Under the pieces are notes generated by a model. It had not been told where the DNA came from. It did not search any database and was given only the letters and a program-made list of their open reading frames with translations. A program made the position numbers and the translations under genes. 41,678 nt of DNA, from assembly GCA_964396025.1 (NCBI GenBank), contig CAYNBT010000006.1:1-41678 (forward strand). Direction: 5' to 3'. This document shows, one piece after another, positions 7,783 to 17,500 of this stretch. Position 1 is the first letter of the stretch. Every line of letters begins with the position of its first letter. This DNA comes from CAYNBT01 sp964396025 (GTDB taxonomy: Bacteria; Patescibacteriota; WWE3; UBA101185; UBA10185).

Positions 7783-9228
7783 TCACTTTCTTAAACGCAT
7801 AAAGAGTGCGGAATCATCATCATCATACAACAGTTCCCACTCAGGATTAGTAGCAAGAAACTTCACAAGTGTAGTTTCGGGCTTTTCCAACACAAAATCT
7901 ATAGAATATTCTTCTAACAAACCTATGTAATCTTGGGGATAATCAACCACATTTATGTATTCTTCAAGGCTTGCTCTGGAACCTTCCCTCCAAGACGCCA
8001 TCCTCCCATCCACATATGTCTTCTTTTCGGGCAAGGCATATATCAGATAACCGCCCCAAGAATAATCATTAAACATGTTTCCTTCTAGCTTGTGCTTCTT
8101 GATGTAAGAAACGGCTTCATGTGGATAATGATAAAATGTGCTCCACGAAACTGCATAGTGGCTTAATGCAAGTTTTTCTATAAGAATGGGGGCAAGCAGA
8201 AAAAGCGACAAAAGAAGTATGGAGTTGGTGATTCTGATAATTAAAGATTTCCCATCAATAGAAGGCAGTTTTTGTAAAAGTATATCGATTTCCAAAGCAA
8301 GCGGAAGCAGTGCTAACAAACCCACAATGCGCGAAAAGTACACGGAACGCACACTGATGATGATAAAAAAAAGAATAGCCATTTTTAACCATGTAGGTAC
8401 GGCAACTCTAGAAAAGGAAACTACAAATATACTCAAACCCAAGATAGAACAATACAGTACAAACGGAAGCAAAGGATCATATCGCATCGGCACCCACTCA
8501 TTAATGTGCGAGAATTGATAGGGATGCGCTTCTTTTAAGAGAGTGTGCCACAAAAAATCCCCATAGGGATTTATAAATGTGGCTATGCAAGAAAAGAGCA
8601 ATACCCCAAAGTCTTTAAGTACAGTAGTAAAGAGCAAGCGGCCTCTGGCAAAATCAAAAATCTCAACGAGAATGTAAATTCCAAAAATAAATAAACCTAA
8701 AACAAAGTCAGCATGAAAATTTGCCCACAAAGCGAATAACACAGGTAACCAAAATATCTTCTTTCTAAAAAACAGCAGTATCCCTAACTCTAAAAGTAAG
8801 AAAACTGAACTAAAACCCAATGGGCGCACGGATGCGAAAAACTGATTTAGGAAAACTGCAAACAATAAACTCGTCACAGCAAATGTGAGCACAGACAAAT
8901 GAAGTTTACGCGCAAAAAACGCAAGCGTCGAAAAGAATAAAAGTCCTAAAAATAGACTTATTAGTACAGGATGTATCCCAAAAAGCAAAAAAAACACAAC
9001 CTGCGCCATCCAATAAGAATTGGCCCACATATAATCTGTAAATGTAAATGAGAATATATTGTGATACAGTATCGCGCGGTTATTTACTATGTACTCACCG
9101 TATCTATAATGCCACCCAAAATCTGTGTCTGCAAATGGAGTTTGCAGAAGCGCAACTATGAATAGTAGAAACGACAGCAGGTATAAAAACTGAGTGCTAC
9201 AAAGCACCCGACGCACAAAAGCAATCAT
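7783..9228 (-). CDS. polytopic GT-C-like membrane protein
   Basis: The 481-aa product has roughly eleven hydrophobic helices, an N-terminal loop TPFADTDFGWHYRYGEYI and a soluble C-terminal region with HEAVSYIKKHKLEGNMFNDYSWGGYLIYALPEKKTYVDGR. This layout resembles uncharacterised GT-C/dolichyl-phosphate-mannose-type transferases, where the first-loop Asp residues (DTDFGWH) bind the lipid-linked donor. The start overlaps the end of the SpoIID-like gene by four bases, so both are co-transcribed. A role in glycosylating envelope polymers is inferred from the fold and the neighbouring glycosyltransferases. Confidence 0.6.
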   Translation of the reverse strand: MIAFVRRVLCSTQFLYLLSFLLFIVALLQTPFADTDFGWHYRYGEYIVNNRAILYHNIFSFTFTDYMWANSYWMAQVVFFLLFGIHPVLISLFLGLLFFSTLAFFARKLHLSVLTFAVTSLLFAVFLNQFFASVRPLGFSSVFLLLELGILLFFRKKIFWLPVLFALWANFHADFVLGLFIFGIYILVEIFDFARGRLLFTTVLKDFGVLLFSCIATFINPYGDFLWHTLLKEAHPYQFSHINEWVPMRYDPLLPFVLYCSILGLSIFVVSFSRVAVPTWLKMAILFFIIISVRSVYFSRIVGLLALLPLALEIDILLQKLPSIDGKSLIIRITNSILLLSLFLLAPILIEKLALSHYAVSWSTFYHYPHEAVSYIKKHKLEGNMFNDYSWGGYLIYALPEKKTYVDGRMASWREGSRASLEEYINVVDYPQDYIGLLEEYSIDFVLEKPETTLVKFLATNPEWELLYDDDDSALFMRLRK

Positions 9229-11033
9229 TCCTTCTTTATATCATAAAGACGGCTTCTGATAGAAATGTATCCGGGCGCCCTTAGATTAAAAACTGTTTTG
9301 AACTTCTCACCATCTACCGAAAAGCTTCCATTGTCTGTGGTAAAAGAAACCTGTGAAGTTCGCCCATTGCTTCCTATGCTCGTAGAAACTCCTGTGACCT
9401 TAGAAAAGCTCTTGTCCAACTCTCCGGCTCTCTCCCGCATATCGTCAACAGAATAGGGATCTCCGCCCCAACAGTTGGTGGTAACCGGAGAAATTTTGTC
9501 TTTATCATCTCCGTTTCCTTTGTCCCAAACCACAATCGAATTGAGGATATCAGCCATTTCTTCATCATCAAGCCATGGGTGACTTCTGCCACAGGTACTA
9601 GAATCAAAACGGTAGTTTTGTGAGTACCAAGCCCAATAGAACCACGGGGACTTCGCCTTCTTTTCGTAGGCATCTCCTGGCCAAGAACCGTCATCATCCC
9701 AACCTACACCATCATCTATGTAACCACCGGTTGTGGAAGAATACATGGCATGGGAATCACCGGAAATTATTTCGTTTTCAGTTTCATCCACAGCTTTCTT
9801 CCAACGTTCAGGAGGGTTATCGGCTTTGCTCTTTAGGAAAACTTGACAGCTTTGAGATGTACAGATGGTTTTGCCAGCTTTTACATATCTGTAGGCGTAG
9901 GTTCTTCCTGCTACTGCTTGTGCTTTTAGTGCTTCTTCTGGCCAATCACTGGGCATTTCTGCCAATCCATATAAGTAATATTGAAAATCAAGGTCGCCAT
10001 AGCCCTCTACTGAAATCTCGTCAGGCAGATCATCGTCTTCCTTTACATCATTTCTATAATAGAATTTTATGATATCTTCATAACTTTGCCCGTCTTCCGC
10101 GCGAGCAGAAGCCCCGTATTGACTCATGCCTCTGTAGTGGGTGTATGCGCCATAGCTAAAAGCCGCAAAGGCGGGGCTAAAAGGCGGATCAGGCACTGAC
10201 CAAGTTGGTGAATCATAATTTCCCACAGTACCGTTACCCTCACCTGATTTTGCTGCAATAATCTCTTGCTGTTTTTTTGTTAAACTATCTATCTCTTCCG
10301 CAAGAGATTTAAGCTCGCTTTCGTAGTTGTTCTCTTTACCTTCTAGGTCTCCGAACTTACTTTGCGCCTCATTCTTCTGAGAATCTAGTTGAATTTTTAA
10401 GGCTACGATTTCTTTTTTTGATTCTTCCAAATCCACTTTAATCTCTTCTGCTTCTTTTTTGTCACTTTCAAATGCTTTGATTTCGGAATTAAGCGCCCCT
10501 ATTATTTTTATAGTTTCGCTGCCCAAGGTTTTTTCAAATGAATAAGCCCTTGTGGCATACTGAAATCCATTTAAACCACCCGGCAGGCTGCTAGACAAGA
10601 AAATCTCCAAGTTGTTCAAAATACCATTTTGATAATAATGCTTTACTACTGTGTTTCTTAGGTTTATTTTGTCAGACAAGGATTCGCGCCTGTTCTCAAG
10701 GTTCTGCTTGATTTCTTCCAAAGTTTTTTCCATTTGAGTAATACTTGCTTGAAGATCATCTATTTCTGTTTGGGTGATATGGAGTTCTTGTGAAAGTTTG
10801 CTAATGGTACTGGAAACGCTTTCCTTTTGACTTTTTATGTCAGAAAGTTTTTTGCTGGTAGACTCGTATTCTTCTTCGCGCTCTTCGATTTCTTTTTGTA
10901 AACAAGCTGCTTTATCATCAAGATCAGTAATGTCTTTGCATGGCGCGGCAACAACGCTTGAAGTGATAAAAAGCGTAGCAAAAAAAAGAATTGCCAGAAT
11001 TATTAAACGCGAATGTAATTTGAGCAGGAACAC
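9225..11033 (-). CDS. SpoIID/LytB-domain protein with N-terminal coiled coil
   Basis: The 602-aa product has a signal peptide (about residues 1-29, ending VVAAP), a long coiled coil (about 35-265) and a SpoIID domain from about 290. SpoIID hallmarks are seen: GMSQYGA, the catalytic-type Glu in WPEEALKAQAVAGRTYAY, CQVF, and YSSTTGGY. SpoIID proteins are lytic transglycosylases acting on peptidoglycan lacking stem peptides; coiled coils like this occur in EnvC/PcsB-type hydrolase regulators. The start is GTG, placed six bases after TATAAT. It is divergent from the cysteine-rich VirB2-like gene at the edge of the secretion block, which fits a wall-remodelling role there. Enzyme activity is family knowledge, not shown here. 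Confidence 0.82.
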   Translation of the reverse strand: MFLLKLHSRLIILAILFFATLFITSSVVAAPCKDITDLDDKAACLQKEIEEREEEYESTSKKLSDIKSQKESVSSTISKLSQELHITQTEIDDLQASITQMEKTLEEIKQNLENRRESLSDKINLRNTVVKHYYQNGILNNLEIFLSSSLPGGLNGFQYATRAYSFEKTLGSETIKIIGALNSEIKAFESDKKEAEEIKVDLEESKKEIVALKIQLDSQKNEAQSKFGDLEGKENNYESELKSLAEEIDSLTKKQQEIIAAKSGEGNGTVGNYDSPTWSVPDPPFSPAFAAFSYGAYTHYRGMSQYGASARAEDGQSYEDIIKFYYRNDVKEDDDLPDEISVEGYGDLDFQYYLYGLAEMPSDWPEEALKAQAVAGRTYAYRYVKAGKTICTSQSCQVFLKSKADNPPERWKKAVDETENEIISGDSHAMYSSTTGGYIDDGVGWDDDGSWPGDAYEKKAKSPWFYWAWYSQNYRFDSSTCGRSHPWLDDEEMADILNSIVVWDKGNGDDKDKISPVTTNCWGGDPYSVDDMRERAGELDKSFSKVTGVSTSIGSNGRTSQVSFTTDNGSFSVDGEKFKTVFNLRAPGYISIRSRLYDIKKE

Positions 11034-11039
11034 GTACTC

Positions 11040-11045
11040 ATTATA
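11040..11045 (-). promoter_or_regulatory. -10 element of SpoIID-like gene, leaderless
   Basis: TATAAT on the minus strand, six bases (gagtac), then the GTG start at 11033. The fixed spacing supports GTG over a downstream ATG. Confidence 0.65.
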
Positions 11046-11074
11046 TCAGTCAAAGCAGTGCATCCAAAATTTCA

Positions 11075-11103
11075 TTGACTTCCAGATGTATTCTTATGAT
11101 AAT
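11075..11103 (+). promoter_or_regulatory. promoter of the VirB2-like gene cluster
   Basis: -35 TTGACT (11075-11080), 17-base spacer, -10 GATAAT (11098-11103). The start site would fall near 11110, only about six bases before ATG. Confidence 0.55.
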
Positions 11104-11115
11104 AACCTTGTCTAT

Positions 11116-11958
11116 ATGTTAAATAAGACTGTATTTACAAAATTTGCACTTTTTATGCTACTACTTGTAGCCACTTTTACGCTCTGGAACAACAACGCAC
11201 AAGCTCAAACCTGCGGACAGTCCGGCACGGTAGGTATATGCGGATCCCGAGGAGGATGTGATAATGATGAAAAATGTACACTGCTACCCGGACCAAATAA
11301 CTATCAATGCGTGCTCGACAACTCTTGCTCATGTAATGCCTCTGTTTGCCAACCTTTTTGTATCAACTTAGGGCTTGTTTTCTCACACTGTACCGCGACC
11401 GGAAACTGCTCATGCGTGGCCGGCAGTCTTACTTGTGGACAAACTGGTACAGTCAATAAGTGCGGTTGGGACGGCGGATGCTCGAGTGGAGAAAAATGTA
11501 TGAGTGTTGGGGGAACCCCAATATGTGCAGGCCACCCAGACTGTATTTGCGGCCCCACAATGTGTCAACCCATTTGTGCAGCTCAAGGAGGCATTTACAG
11601 AGGTTGTACTGCAGATGGAACCTGTAGGTGCGATACCAACACCGGAGGACAACCCGGTGGCGGAATGCCAGGGCAATACCCCGGAGCAGGTAGAGGGGGT
11701 TTAGCAGGATTACCTGATTACGACGATGTTAGCGTTCTTTTGACTATTTTAAGAAATCTACTTATCCCAACGGGAATTATTATAGGTATAGTACTTATCG
11801 TCACCTGCGGATACAGCATAATGACAAGCCAAGGCGACCCTATGAAGCTAAAAGAGGCGAAAGAATGCATCACATCTGCTATAATGGGCTTGATATTCAT
11901 TGTGTTGTCCGTATCTATTTTGAATCTAATTATAGATTCCATTATTGGAAGAACTTAA
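11116..11958 (+). CDS. secreted 24-cysteine protein fused to a VirB2-like membrane hairpin
   Basis: The 280-aa product has a signal peptide (about 1-30, ending NNAQA), then two tandem repeats of about 70 residues, each with 12 cysteines in matching positions (first CGQSGTVGICG, second CGQTGTVNKCG; both end in a C-x-C pair after GC/HC-TA). A Gly/Pro-rich linker and two membrane helices follow. The second part (TCGYSIMTSQGDPMKLKEAK then IMGLIFIVLSVSIL) is the VirB2/TrbC-like hairpin shared with the next three genes. Twelve even-numbered cysteines per repeat suggest an extracytoplasmic disulfide-rich ectodomain. An upstream open frame to 10837 lies over the SpoIID gene and lacks a signal peptide, so I reject it. 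Role in the T4SS-like machine (adhesin or pilin-tip candidate) is inference. Confidence 0.75.
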   Translation: MLNKTVFTKFALFMLLLVATFTLWNNNAQAQTCGQSGTVGICGSRGGCDNDEKCTLLPGPNNYQCVLDNSCSCNASVCQPFCINLGLVFSHCTATGNCSCVAGSLTCGQTGTVNKCGWDGGCSSGEKCMSVGGTPICAGHPDCICGPTMCQPICAAQGGIYRGCTADGTCRCDTNTGGQPGGGMPGQYPGAGRGGLAGLPDYDDVSVLLTILRNLLIPTGIIIGIVLIVTCGYSIMTSQGDPMKLKEAKECITSAIMGLIFIVLSVSILNLIIDSIIGRT

Positions 11959-11973
11959 AGGAGGTGTAAAAAA

Positions 11974-12315
11974 ATGAACTTAGTACAACAAGTATTAGCA
12001 CAGTCATCTGTAGGAACTAAAGTGATCATACCTAACACAGGTATCACAACTTTGAGAGATTTGTTCGCTATTATCATCAACGTTCTTTTGGGTGTTGGTA
12101 TATCTTTAGTGGTTATATTCTTGATCTTGGGAGGTATTCAATACATTACCAGCAAGGGTGACGTAAAAGCAGCAGATCAGGCTAGACAATCTTTAACAAA
12201 TGCTGTGATAGGATTTATCGTAGTGGTATGCGCCTTCACTATCAAGGCTATAGTACAGAACATATTCGGTATACAGAACAACGGACTTAATGTTAACTCC
12301 GTTACCCCATTCTAG
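11974..12315 (+). CDS. VirB2-like small membrane protein
   Basis: The 113-aa product has two membrane helices joined by a short polar loop GGIQYITSKGDVKAADQARQ, typical of CPR proteins in the VirB2/TrbC pilin-like class. The second helix continues into AIVQNIFGIQNN. The N-terminal segment lacks a long signal peptide. Translation is from a clear SD (AAAGGAGGTG, then seven bases, ATG), 15 bases after the preceding gene, so the two are an operon that ends at the terminator 12358-12385. In T4SS, VirB2 subunits form the pilus. Here that role is inferred from topology and the nearby VirB4, PrgI and VirB6 genes. Confidence 0.7.
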   Translation: MNLVQQVLAQSSVGTKVIIPNTGITTLRDLFAIIINVLLGVGISLVVIFLILGGIQYITSKGDVKAADQARQSLTNAVIGFIVVVCAFTIKAIVQNIFGIQNNGLNVNSVTPF

Positions 12316-12357
12316 TTCTAACTTTAGGACCAGAATCCTTACTTGAAATAGAAAAAA

Positions 12358-12385
12358 AAGCCTCGGTACATCCGAGGCTTTTTTT
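12358..12385 (+). terminator. intrinsic terminator
   Basis: Stem AAGCCTCGG / CCGAGGCTT with loop TACAT, followed by a T7 tract. The -10 of the next gene begins three bases after the T tract. Confidence 0.9.
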
Positions 12386-12387
12386 GG

Positions 12388-12393
12388 TACAAT
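12388..12393 (+). promoter_or_regulatory. -10 element of second VirB2-like unit, leaderless
   Basis: TACAAT, six bases (tgcaac), then ATG at 12400. The terminator of the previous unit lies directly upstream, where a -35 would be. Confidence 0.65.
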
Positions 12394-12399
12394 TGCAAC

Positions 12400-12738
12400 A
12401 TGGGACAATTTGACTTGATACCAAACCCAAACAACACAGGCAGTATTGAATGGCCCACAAATTCCAATTTGGGCTCATACTATGTACTATCTTCAATATT
12501 TCTAAACTTAATGTTAGGTGTGGGTATAACAGCGGGAATGATAGGACTCATAATGGGGGGCATTAAGTACATAACAGCAAAAGGCGATATTAAAGCCGTA
12601 ATGGGAGCTCAAAAAACAATAACTTACGCTGTTGTTGGTTTTATTGTGGCAGTTCTAGCCTATGCGATTAAATTAATAATTTTAAGAATGCTTGGTGTAA
12701 GCAATACAGACATACTTAATACACCTACAAACATATGA
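12400..12738 (+). CDS. VirB2-like small membrane protein
   Basis: The 112-aa product has the same hairpin as its neighbours: helix 1 around residues 28-52, loop GGIKYITAKGDIKAVMGAQKT, helix 2 with YAVVGFIVAVLAYAIKL. It is clearly a paralogue of the 11974 gene (shared G-G-I-x-Y-I-T-x-K-G-D). There is no cleavable signal peptide and no SD; the -10 six bases upstream points to a leaderless start. The stop overlaps the next gene (ATGATG), so both are translated from one mRNA. A pilin-like subunit of the T4SS-like system is the likely role. Confidence 0.7.
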   Translation: MGQFDLIPNPNNTGSIEWPTNSNLGSYYVLSSIFLNLMLGVGITAGMIGLIMGGIKYITAKGDIKAVMGAQKTITYAVVGFIVAVLAYAIKLIILRMLGVSNTDILNTPTNI

Positions 12739-13184
12739 TGAAAAAATTAGTTATTTTTACTTTCTTATTTGTAGTTTCGCTCAATATCAACTCCGCTTAT
12801 GCAGTGCTGTCATTCCAAGAAGTTTGCGTTGATACATATACCTCTGAGCTTCCAGCTTTGTACTCCATATTGTGTCCAGTGATAAGAATATTGAATGTTT
12901 TGATTCTCATGGCGGGGGCGGGTTTTGTGATCATGGTGATAAATGCAGGCTACAGGTATTCAATGGCGCTAGGAGATCCAAAAGGTATAGAGGGTGCACA
13001 CAATACATTAACCTATGCTGTAATTGGCTTCTTTATAACAATAGGTGTTTATGTAATTTTAAGAATTATCGGACAAATATTTGATGTTAAAGCCTACTAC
13101 ATGACAGTGCCACAATTATTCAACAGCTTTTTCACAGCATTCTATGATTTGCTTGATTATGCCAACATCAGAATCATACAATAA
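12735..13184 (+). CDS. VirB2-like membrane protein with signal peptide
   Basis: The 149-aa product starts with a signal peptide (about 1-23, ending NSAYA), then two cysteines (in EVCVDTY and SILCPVI), the paired helices around AGYRYSMALGDPKGIEGAHNTLTYA, and a hydrophobic C-terminal tail. The loop matches the G-D-P-K signature of the 11116 protein. It overlaps the 12400 gene by four bases. Start could be either of two adjacent ATGs. Its end lies 13 bases from the convergent PEGA protein gene with no terminator between them. Fourth member of this local paralogue set. Confidence 0.68.
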   Translation: MMKKLVIFTFLFVVSLNINSAYAVLSFQEVCVDTYTSELPALYSILCPVIRILNVLILMAGAGFVIMVINAGYRYSMALGDPKGIEGAHNTLTYAVIGFFITIGVYVILRIIGQIFDVKAYYMTVPQLFNSFFTAFYDLLDYANIRIIQ

Positions 13185-13197
13185 ACAGTTTTTACAA

Positions 13198-14532
13198 CTA
13201 TAGCTTGAATGTGTAAGTATCTCCCGAAGTAAAGGAGACTATAAGGCGTTCCATGGATGCCATGATGTAAGATTCCTTGAGTACACCTGCCTTTAGAGCG
13301 GCTTCTAGAGTAACCTTTTGGAATTCTTTGCTCTCTAAGCCAAGCAGATAAAATTCAAAGCCTAACCCATCAACAAACGATGTGATAAGCACTGTAGTGG
13401 GATCATAAAACGCTAGTGTGATATTCGGACCAAATTCAGCCAAACTACCAAGGTCATACTTGGCGCCAGTGAGCATATTTTGCGCAACTACTAAGCTGCC
13501 TGAAACATAAGCAATGGTAGAACGATCTGGTGATATAACTGCTTTAGAAACTAGATTGTTAGAAACTAACTCTTGGCTCCAGGTAGTTCCGTCTTTCGAC
13601 GATATCAAGTACAGATCTGTACTATCGCCAAATTCTTCTCCACCTTCAACCTCTTGAACACTAACAAAGGCATCATTAGCTAGCCAAAAAAGCTTGTTTA
13701 CACCTGACCCTATAATTGAACCTACAGGAGAGCGCTCCGTTGGAATACTTCTGATCAGTTGAGTAAATAGCTTGGATTGCCCGGTTGTATAGTTTATGTC
13801 TCCATAGTAAGCAACAGCATCGTTAGTTGGGGCCCAGCTGTAATTGGCACCTGGATAAGCTAGGGGAGTTACAACGGGTTTCTGAACTAAAAGATCGGTG
13901 ATACCGGAAAAATCCACCAAGTAAGATTTTTTCTCTGCTTTGGTTCTGCCTGTCATAGCTATTAGGCGTTGTGAATTGTTATCCCAATGAATCTCAAATA
14001 CATCCTTGAGAATGTTTGGTAACACAGTAAAGGAATCCCTTCCAGTCGATGCCTCTATGGTTCGAATTCCTGGGTGATAAGAAACGAGGTAGGGACGTCC
14101 TGTGGAGGAAGAACCTATCAATCTGCCTTCCCCGGACAAACGCCCTTTGTATGACAGGTCGAGCTCAGGTGCTTTGTTAAGATTGATGGCAAATTCGTTT
14201 TTTGTTCCGGACTTAAGATTAATCTTTTTTTCTACAGTGAAATACCCCGCTCTTTCAACACGAAGAGTGTAGTCACCGGCAGATACATCTTCAGAATACA
14301 TGGGCGTGAGAGAAGAAAATCCCAAACTACCCAAAGTAACGGAAGCACCCACAGGATTTGTAACCACCTGAATGCTGGTTACAGGAGCACCGTTGTTTGT
14401 AAATTTAGAAAATGGGCTGGTAGTCACTGTGCTGCTACGCATGCCTGAAATCACTACATACACTACCACCAAAAGTAGTACCAAAATGATCTGATTATTT
14501 CTTTTTCTGAGTAGTAGTTTAAGCTTTTGCAT
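13198..14532 (-). CDS. PEGA-domain protein with membrane anchor and beta-propeller
   Basis: The 444-aa product has one N-terminal membrane helix (about 14-30) and then a PEGA domain (about 50-120): IQVVTNPVGASVTLGSLGF, DVSAGDYTLRVERAGYFTVEKKINL. A region rich in short beta strands follows (to 444) with repeats such as NYSWAPTNDAVAYYGD and AVISPDRSTIAYVSGS that look like WD40/TolB-type propeller blades. It is anchored in the membrane with most of the protein outside. PEGA domains occur in surface proteins and may bind carbohydrate or protein. It follows the 1118-aa gene on the same strand, 10 bases apart, and probably shares its mRNA. Function unknown. Confidence 0.7.
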   Translation of the reverse strand: MQKLKLLLRKRNNQIILVLLLVVVYVVISGMRSSTVTTSPFSKFTNNGAPVTSIQVVTNPVGASVTLGSLGFSSLTPMYSEDVSAGDYTLRVERAGYFTVEKKINLKSGTKNEFAINLNKAPELDLSYKGRLSGEGRLIGSSSTGRPYLVSYHPGIRTIEASTGRDSFTVLPNILKDVFEIHWDNNSQRLIAMTGRTKAEKKSYLVDFSGITDLLVQKPVVTPLAYPGANYSWAPTNDAVAYYGDINYTTGQSKLFTQLIRSIPTERSPVGSIIGSGVNKLFWLANDAFVSVQEVEGGEEFGDSTDLYLISSKDGTTWSQELVSNNLVSKAVISPDRSTIAYVSGSLVVAQNMLTGAKYDLGSLAEFGPNITLAFYDPTTVLITSFVDGLGFEFYLLGLESKEFQKVTLEAALKAGVLKESYIMASMERLIVSFTSGDTYTFKL

Positions 14533-14542
14533 ATGTTAAGTA

Positions 14543-17500
14543 TTACTGATTGGCTGCAGGACTACAACCATTCCTGTTTGGCAAATCTCTGTGACAACAA
14601 GGTGTTCCTCCATAATCCGGATTTGAAGTTAAACAGCGAGATCCAGGCACCAAATCCAAGTAAGTTTGTACCACGCAAACATCTAGATCTTGTGAAGCAA
14701 ACCAGTTACTAGTGCTTGCAGCGTTATGAGCATGGACAGCACCTAAACACGTACCACTAGCATCAGGCTTACAGGCAGAACCTGTATTACTCATTAAGGC
14801 AATCTGAGTACCTCTAGTAACATGTCCTTCAGCCCGGCCTTCTTGCCTATTGTGCGCAAAATACATTGCAGGAAGACAATCATTATCGGGAAATATCATA
14901 ACGGTATAGCCCCCAACAGAGTCATCATAAGGATATACATCTCCATCATAAGGAGCATAAACAGGGGCACCTTCTGCGGCAAACAAATCTACAGGTCTAT
15001 AACCATCACCATGAAAACACTCATTGTTACCACCACCGGAAGGATAAAGTGGATGCATTATGGTTGTTCCTGCAGGACAATCCGCGCCTGTACCCCACGT
15101 ACCGTCAGGCAAGCTACCACCTCCCGTAGGAATACCACCCCCAGAAGTAACAACAGTACCTTGACCACTAAAACTGATATCCTCCGGAGGAGATTTGGCG
15201 GGATTTTCAGGATTGATTGTAGAAATGATACCCATGAAACCCAATCCGGCAAGCAATACCAACGGCCCGCAACCAAACAACGAGATATACGCAAGTTTTT
15301 GTGCGGTCTTTTCCAAGGACTCAATGCCCGCCTGCCAAAAATCAGAAAAGTCCATTTTAAAGAGAGCGTTACGTACTGCTTTCAGTCCATTTAGAACTTT
15401 ATCCTCAATACGAACGATCGCCCCAATCAACACTTTTCTAACTGCCAAAGCAACAGGAGTGGCTAAACCGCCGGAAGCACCTTCAATGCCTCCAGATACC
15501 AAATCAGCAATACCTTCAGCAATGGCGTACTTAATATAGGTAATAGGTTTGAGGAATTTTCCAGCTTTGGTACCAACAAATGATTGAACGCGATTTAGTG
15601 TAGAAGTCAGCTTCTCCATTAAACCTGCATATTTTCTGGTGAGATCTATAAAGTCAAAACCAGCTGCTTTTCGCTTTTTTACCCAAGCTAGGAACGCATC
15701 AAAATAATAAAGCCTGGACAAATTAAGAGTTCCGTCTGGGTTGTATATACCAAGTTTGTTTCCGGCACCTTTGAGCCATGCCTGCAACTGCTGCAACTCT
15801 CCCATAAACTTCTTAACACTTTCTTCACTCTCACCAAGGATTCCTGTTTTGTTGAGTAGGTTTATCAAATCATTCTTGGCCTTTGGATCCATAAGATCGG
15901 TGCCTAGCATAGCCAGAAGCATATTGTCATCGATAATCCCAGCCTCTTTTAGCTTACCCAACTCTATAGCCATCTTAAAGTGATCCCCACCCACAGTTTG
16001 TATTTTATCTACAATGAGTTTTCCGGTTTTTTTGTCTCTAATATCAACTGTGACCCTGTTGGCAACAATGTTTCTTAGCGGACCTTCTTTGATCATCCAC
16101 GCCATTGGTCTAAAGGCTATGAACATGTCTTTGTATTCTTTATCCTTAAGGTAGTTCTCATCTACCTTAAGCCCAAAATAATGCATTCTCTCAAGAATTT
16201 CTCGAATAGCATAAGAAGGGGTGTAAGAAGAAATCTTGCCTTTTAACCTACCTGCGTACAAATAGGTGTTCAGGAACTTAGCACCAAAAAAGTGCCCAAT
16301 CAAATCACCGTATGCCTCACGGATATATTCATTCTCAATACGCTGATTCCAAATCATTATTCTTCGAACGCCTTCTACATCCTTTGTATAAAACCCAACT
16401 GAATTGTTTCTATCCAAGTTTGACTGGAGATCTTCTTTAAGTACTCTCTCGCCAAAACCCTTTTTTACACCCTCGTTGAGCACGTCGTAACCAGCAAGCG
16501 CGTTCTTATGTTTGTTCACTCTATTGCTCATAAGCTGGGCGGAAATACGCCCGTCGTATTTGATCTCACCCCTCTTTAAAGGATCCAAAAGATCTGTTTG
16601 CAGATTATTGAGGTAATTGTCCAGTTCTTGAGCCTGATCTTTAAATTGTCTTGCAAGTTCTGGCGCGCCATTTGTGGCATAGTAGGCAGCAAGATCATTC
16701 ATTTGATCTTTTGCTTGTTGCACATTTGTTTCCAAATCCTTAGTCAATCCAGCGATTTTGCCCATGTGTTTAGGATTAGCGCCTTCGTTAAAAACGTATC
16801 CGAGGTTCTTGGCCATGTCGCCCATATTCTTCTCAATGGCGTCTACTGTTGCGTACACTTCTGCCTTTTTAGCAAAACCTGAGAGTGTAACAAAGGCAGT
16901 GTCAATATCTTCTTGGCGAGTTAGGCCAAATTTGGCTCGAGCAATAGTCTCAAAAGCAGTTCTATCTTCTGTCATTTGGGCATATGTCAACCCAACTGCA
17001 TCAAAAGTTCTTGACCTTAATTGAGCGTCCCAATATCTTCTACCTTTATCGTTGTCTGAGTTTGTGTAAAAGTTAACTACAGCATTAGCATAAGTGTCAT
17101 AAACATCTTTTTTTGTTTCGTGTGTGATTGTGCCTTTATTCTTTGCGATAAACTCGTCCATGGATAAACCAGAGGCGTTGAACTTCGCATAGAGGGCTGG
17201 GTCGGCAACAATCTGTTCAGGGGTATATAAGAAACGCTTTTTTTCTTTTTCTACTCGGTAGACAGGGTCAAAACCTTTGTTTGTACCACCAACCTGTAAC
17301 GAACTAGCGTCATCAGTTGCTCTACCATGAGCCGAGCGCCTAAAAGATCCTCTGGAAAAAGTGTCTGTCAAAAAACCTGCACCAATACCTGTGGGAGCAA
17401 TACCATAGACAAACCCGTCCATAAGCATTTTCCTGTAGTTTTTGTCCAAGTCCTCGTAACTTGCCAGATTGTTCCAAACACCTTTTACCTGTTTCCAAAG

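Noticed and set aside
10837..11115. N-terminal extension of the cysteine-rich gene
   Set aside because: It lies over the SpoIID-like gene on the other strand and would bury the signal peptide; ATG at 11116 fits the promoter and signal sequence.
14822..15394. Plus-strand 190-codon frame
   Set aside because: It is opposite the M23-like part of the 1118-aa gene; composition and lack of start signals mark it as a shadow.
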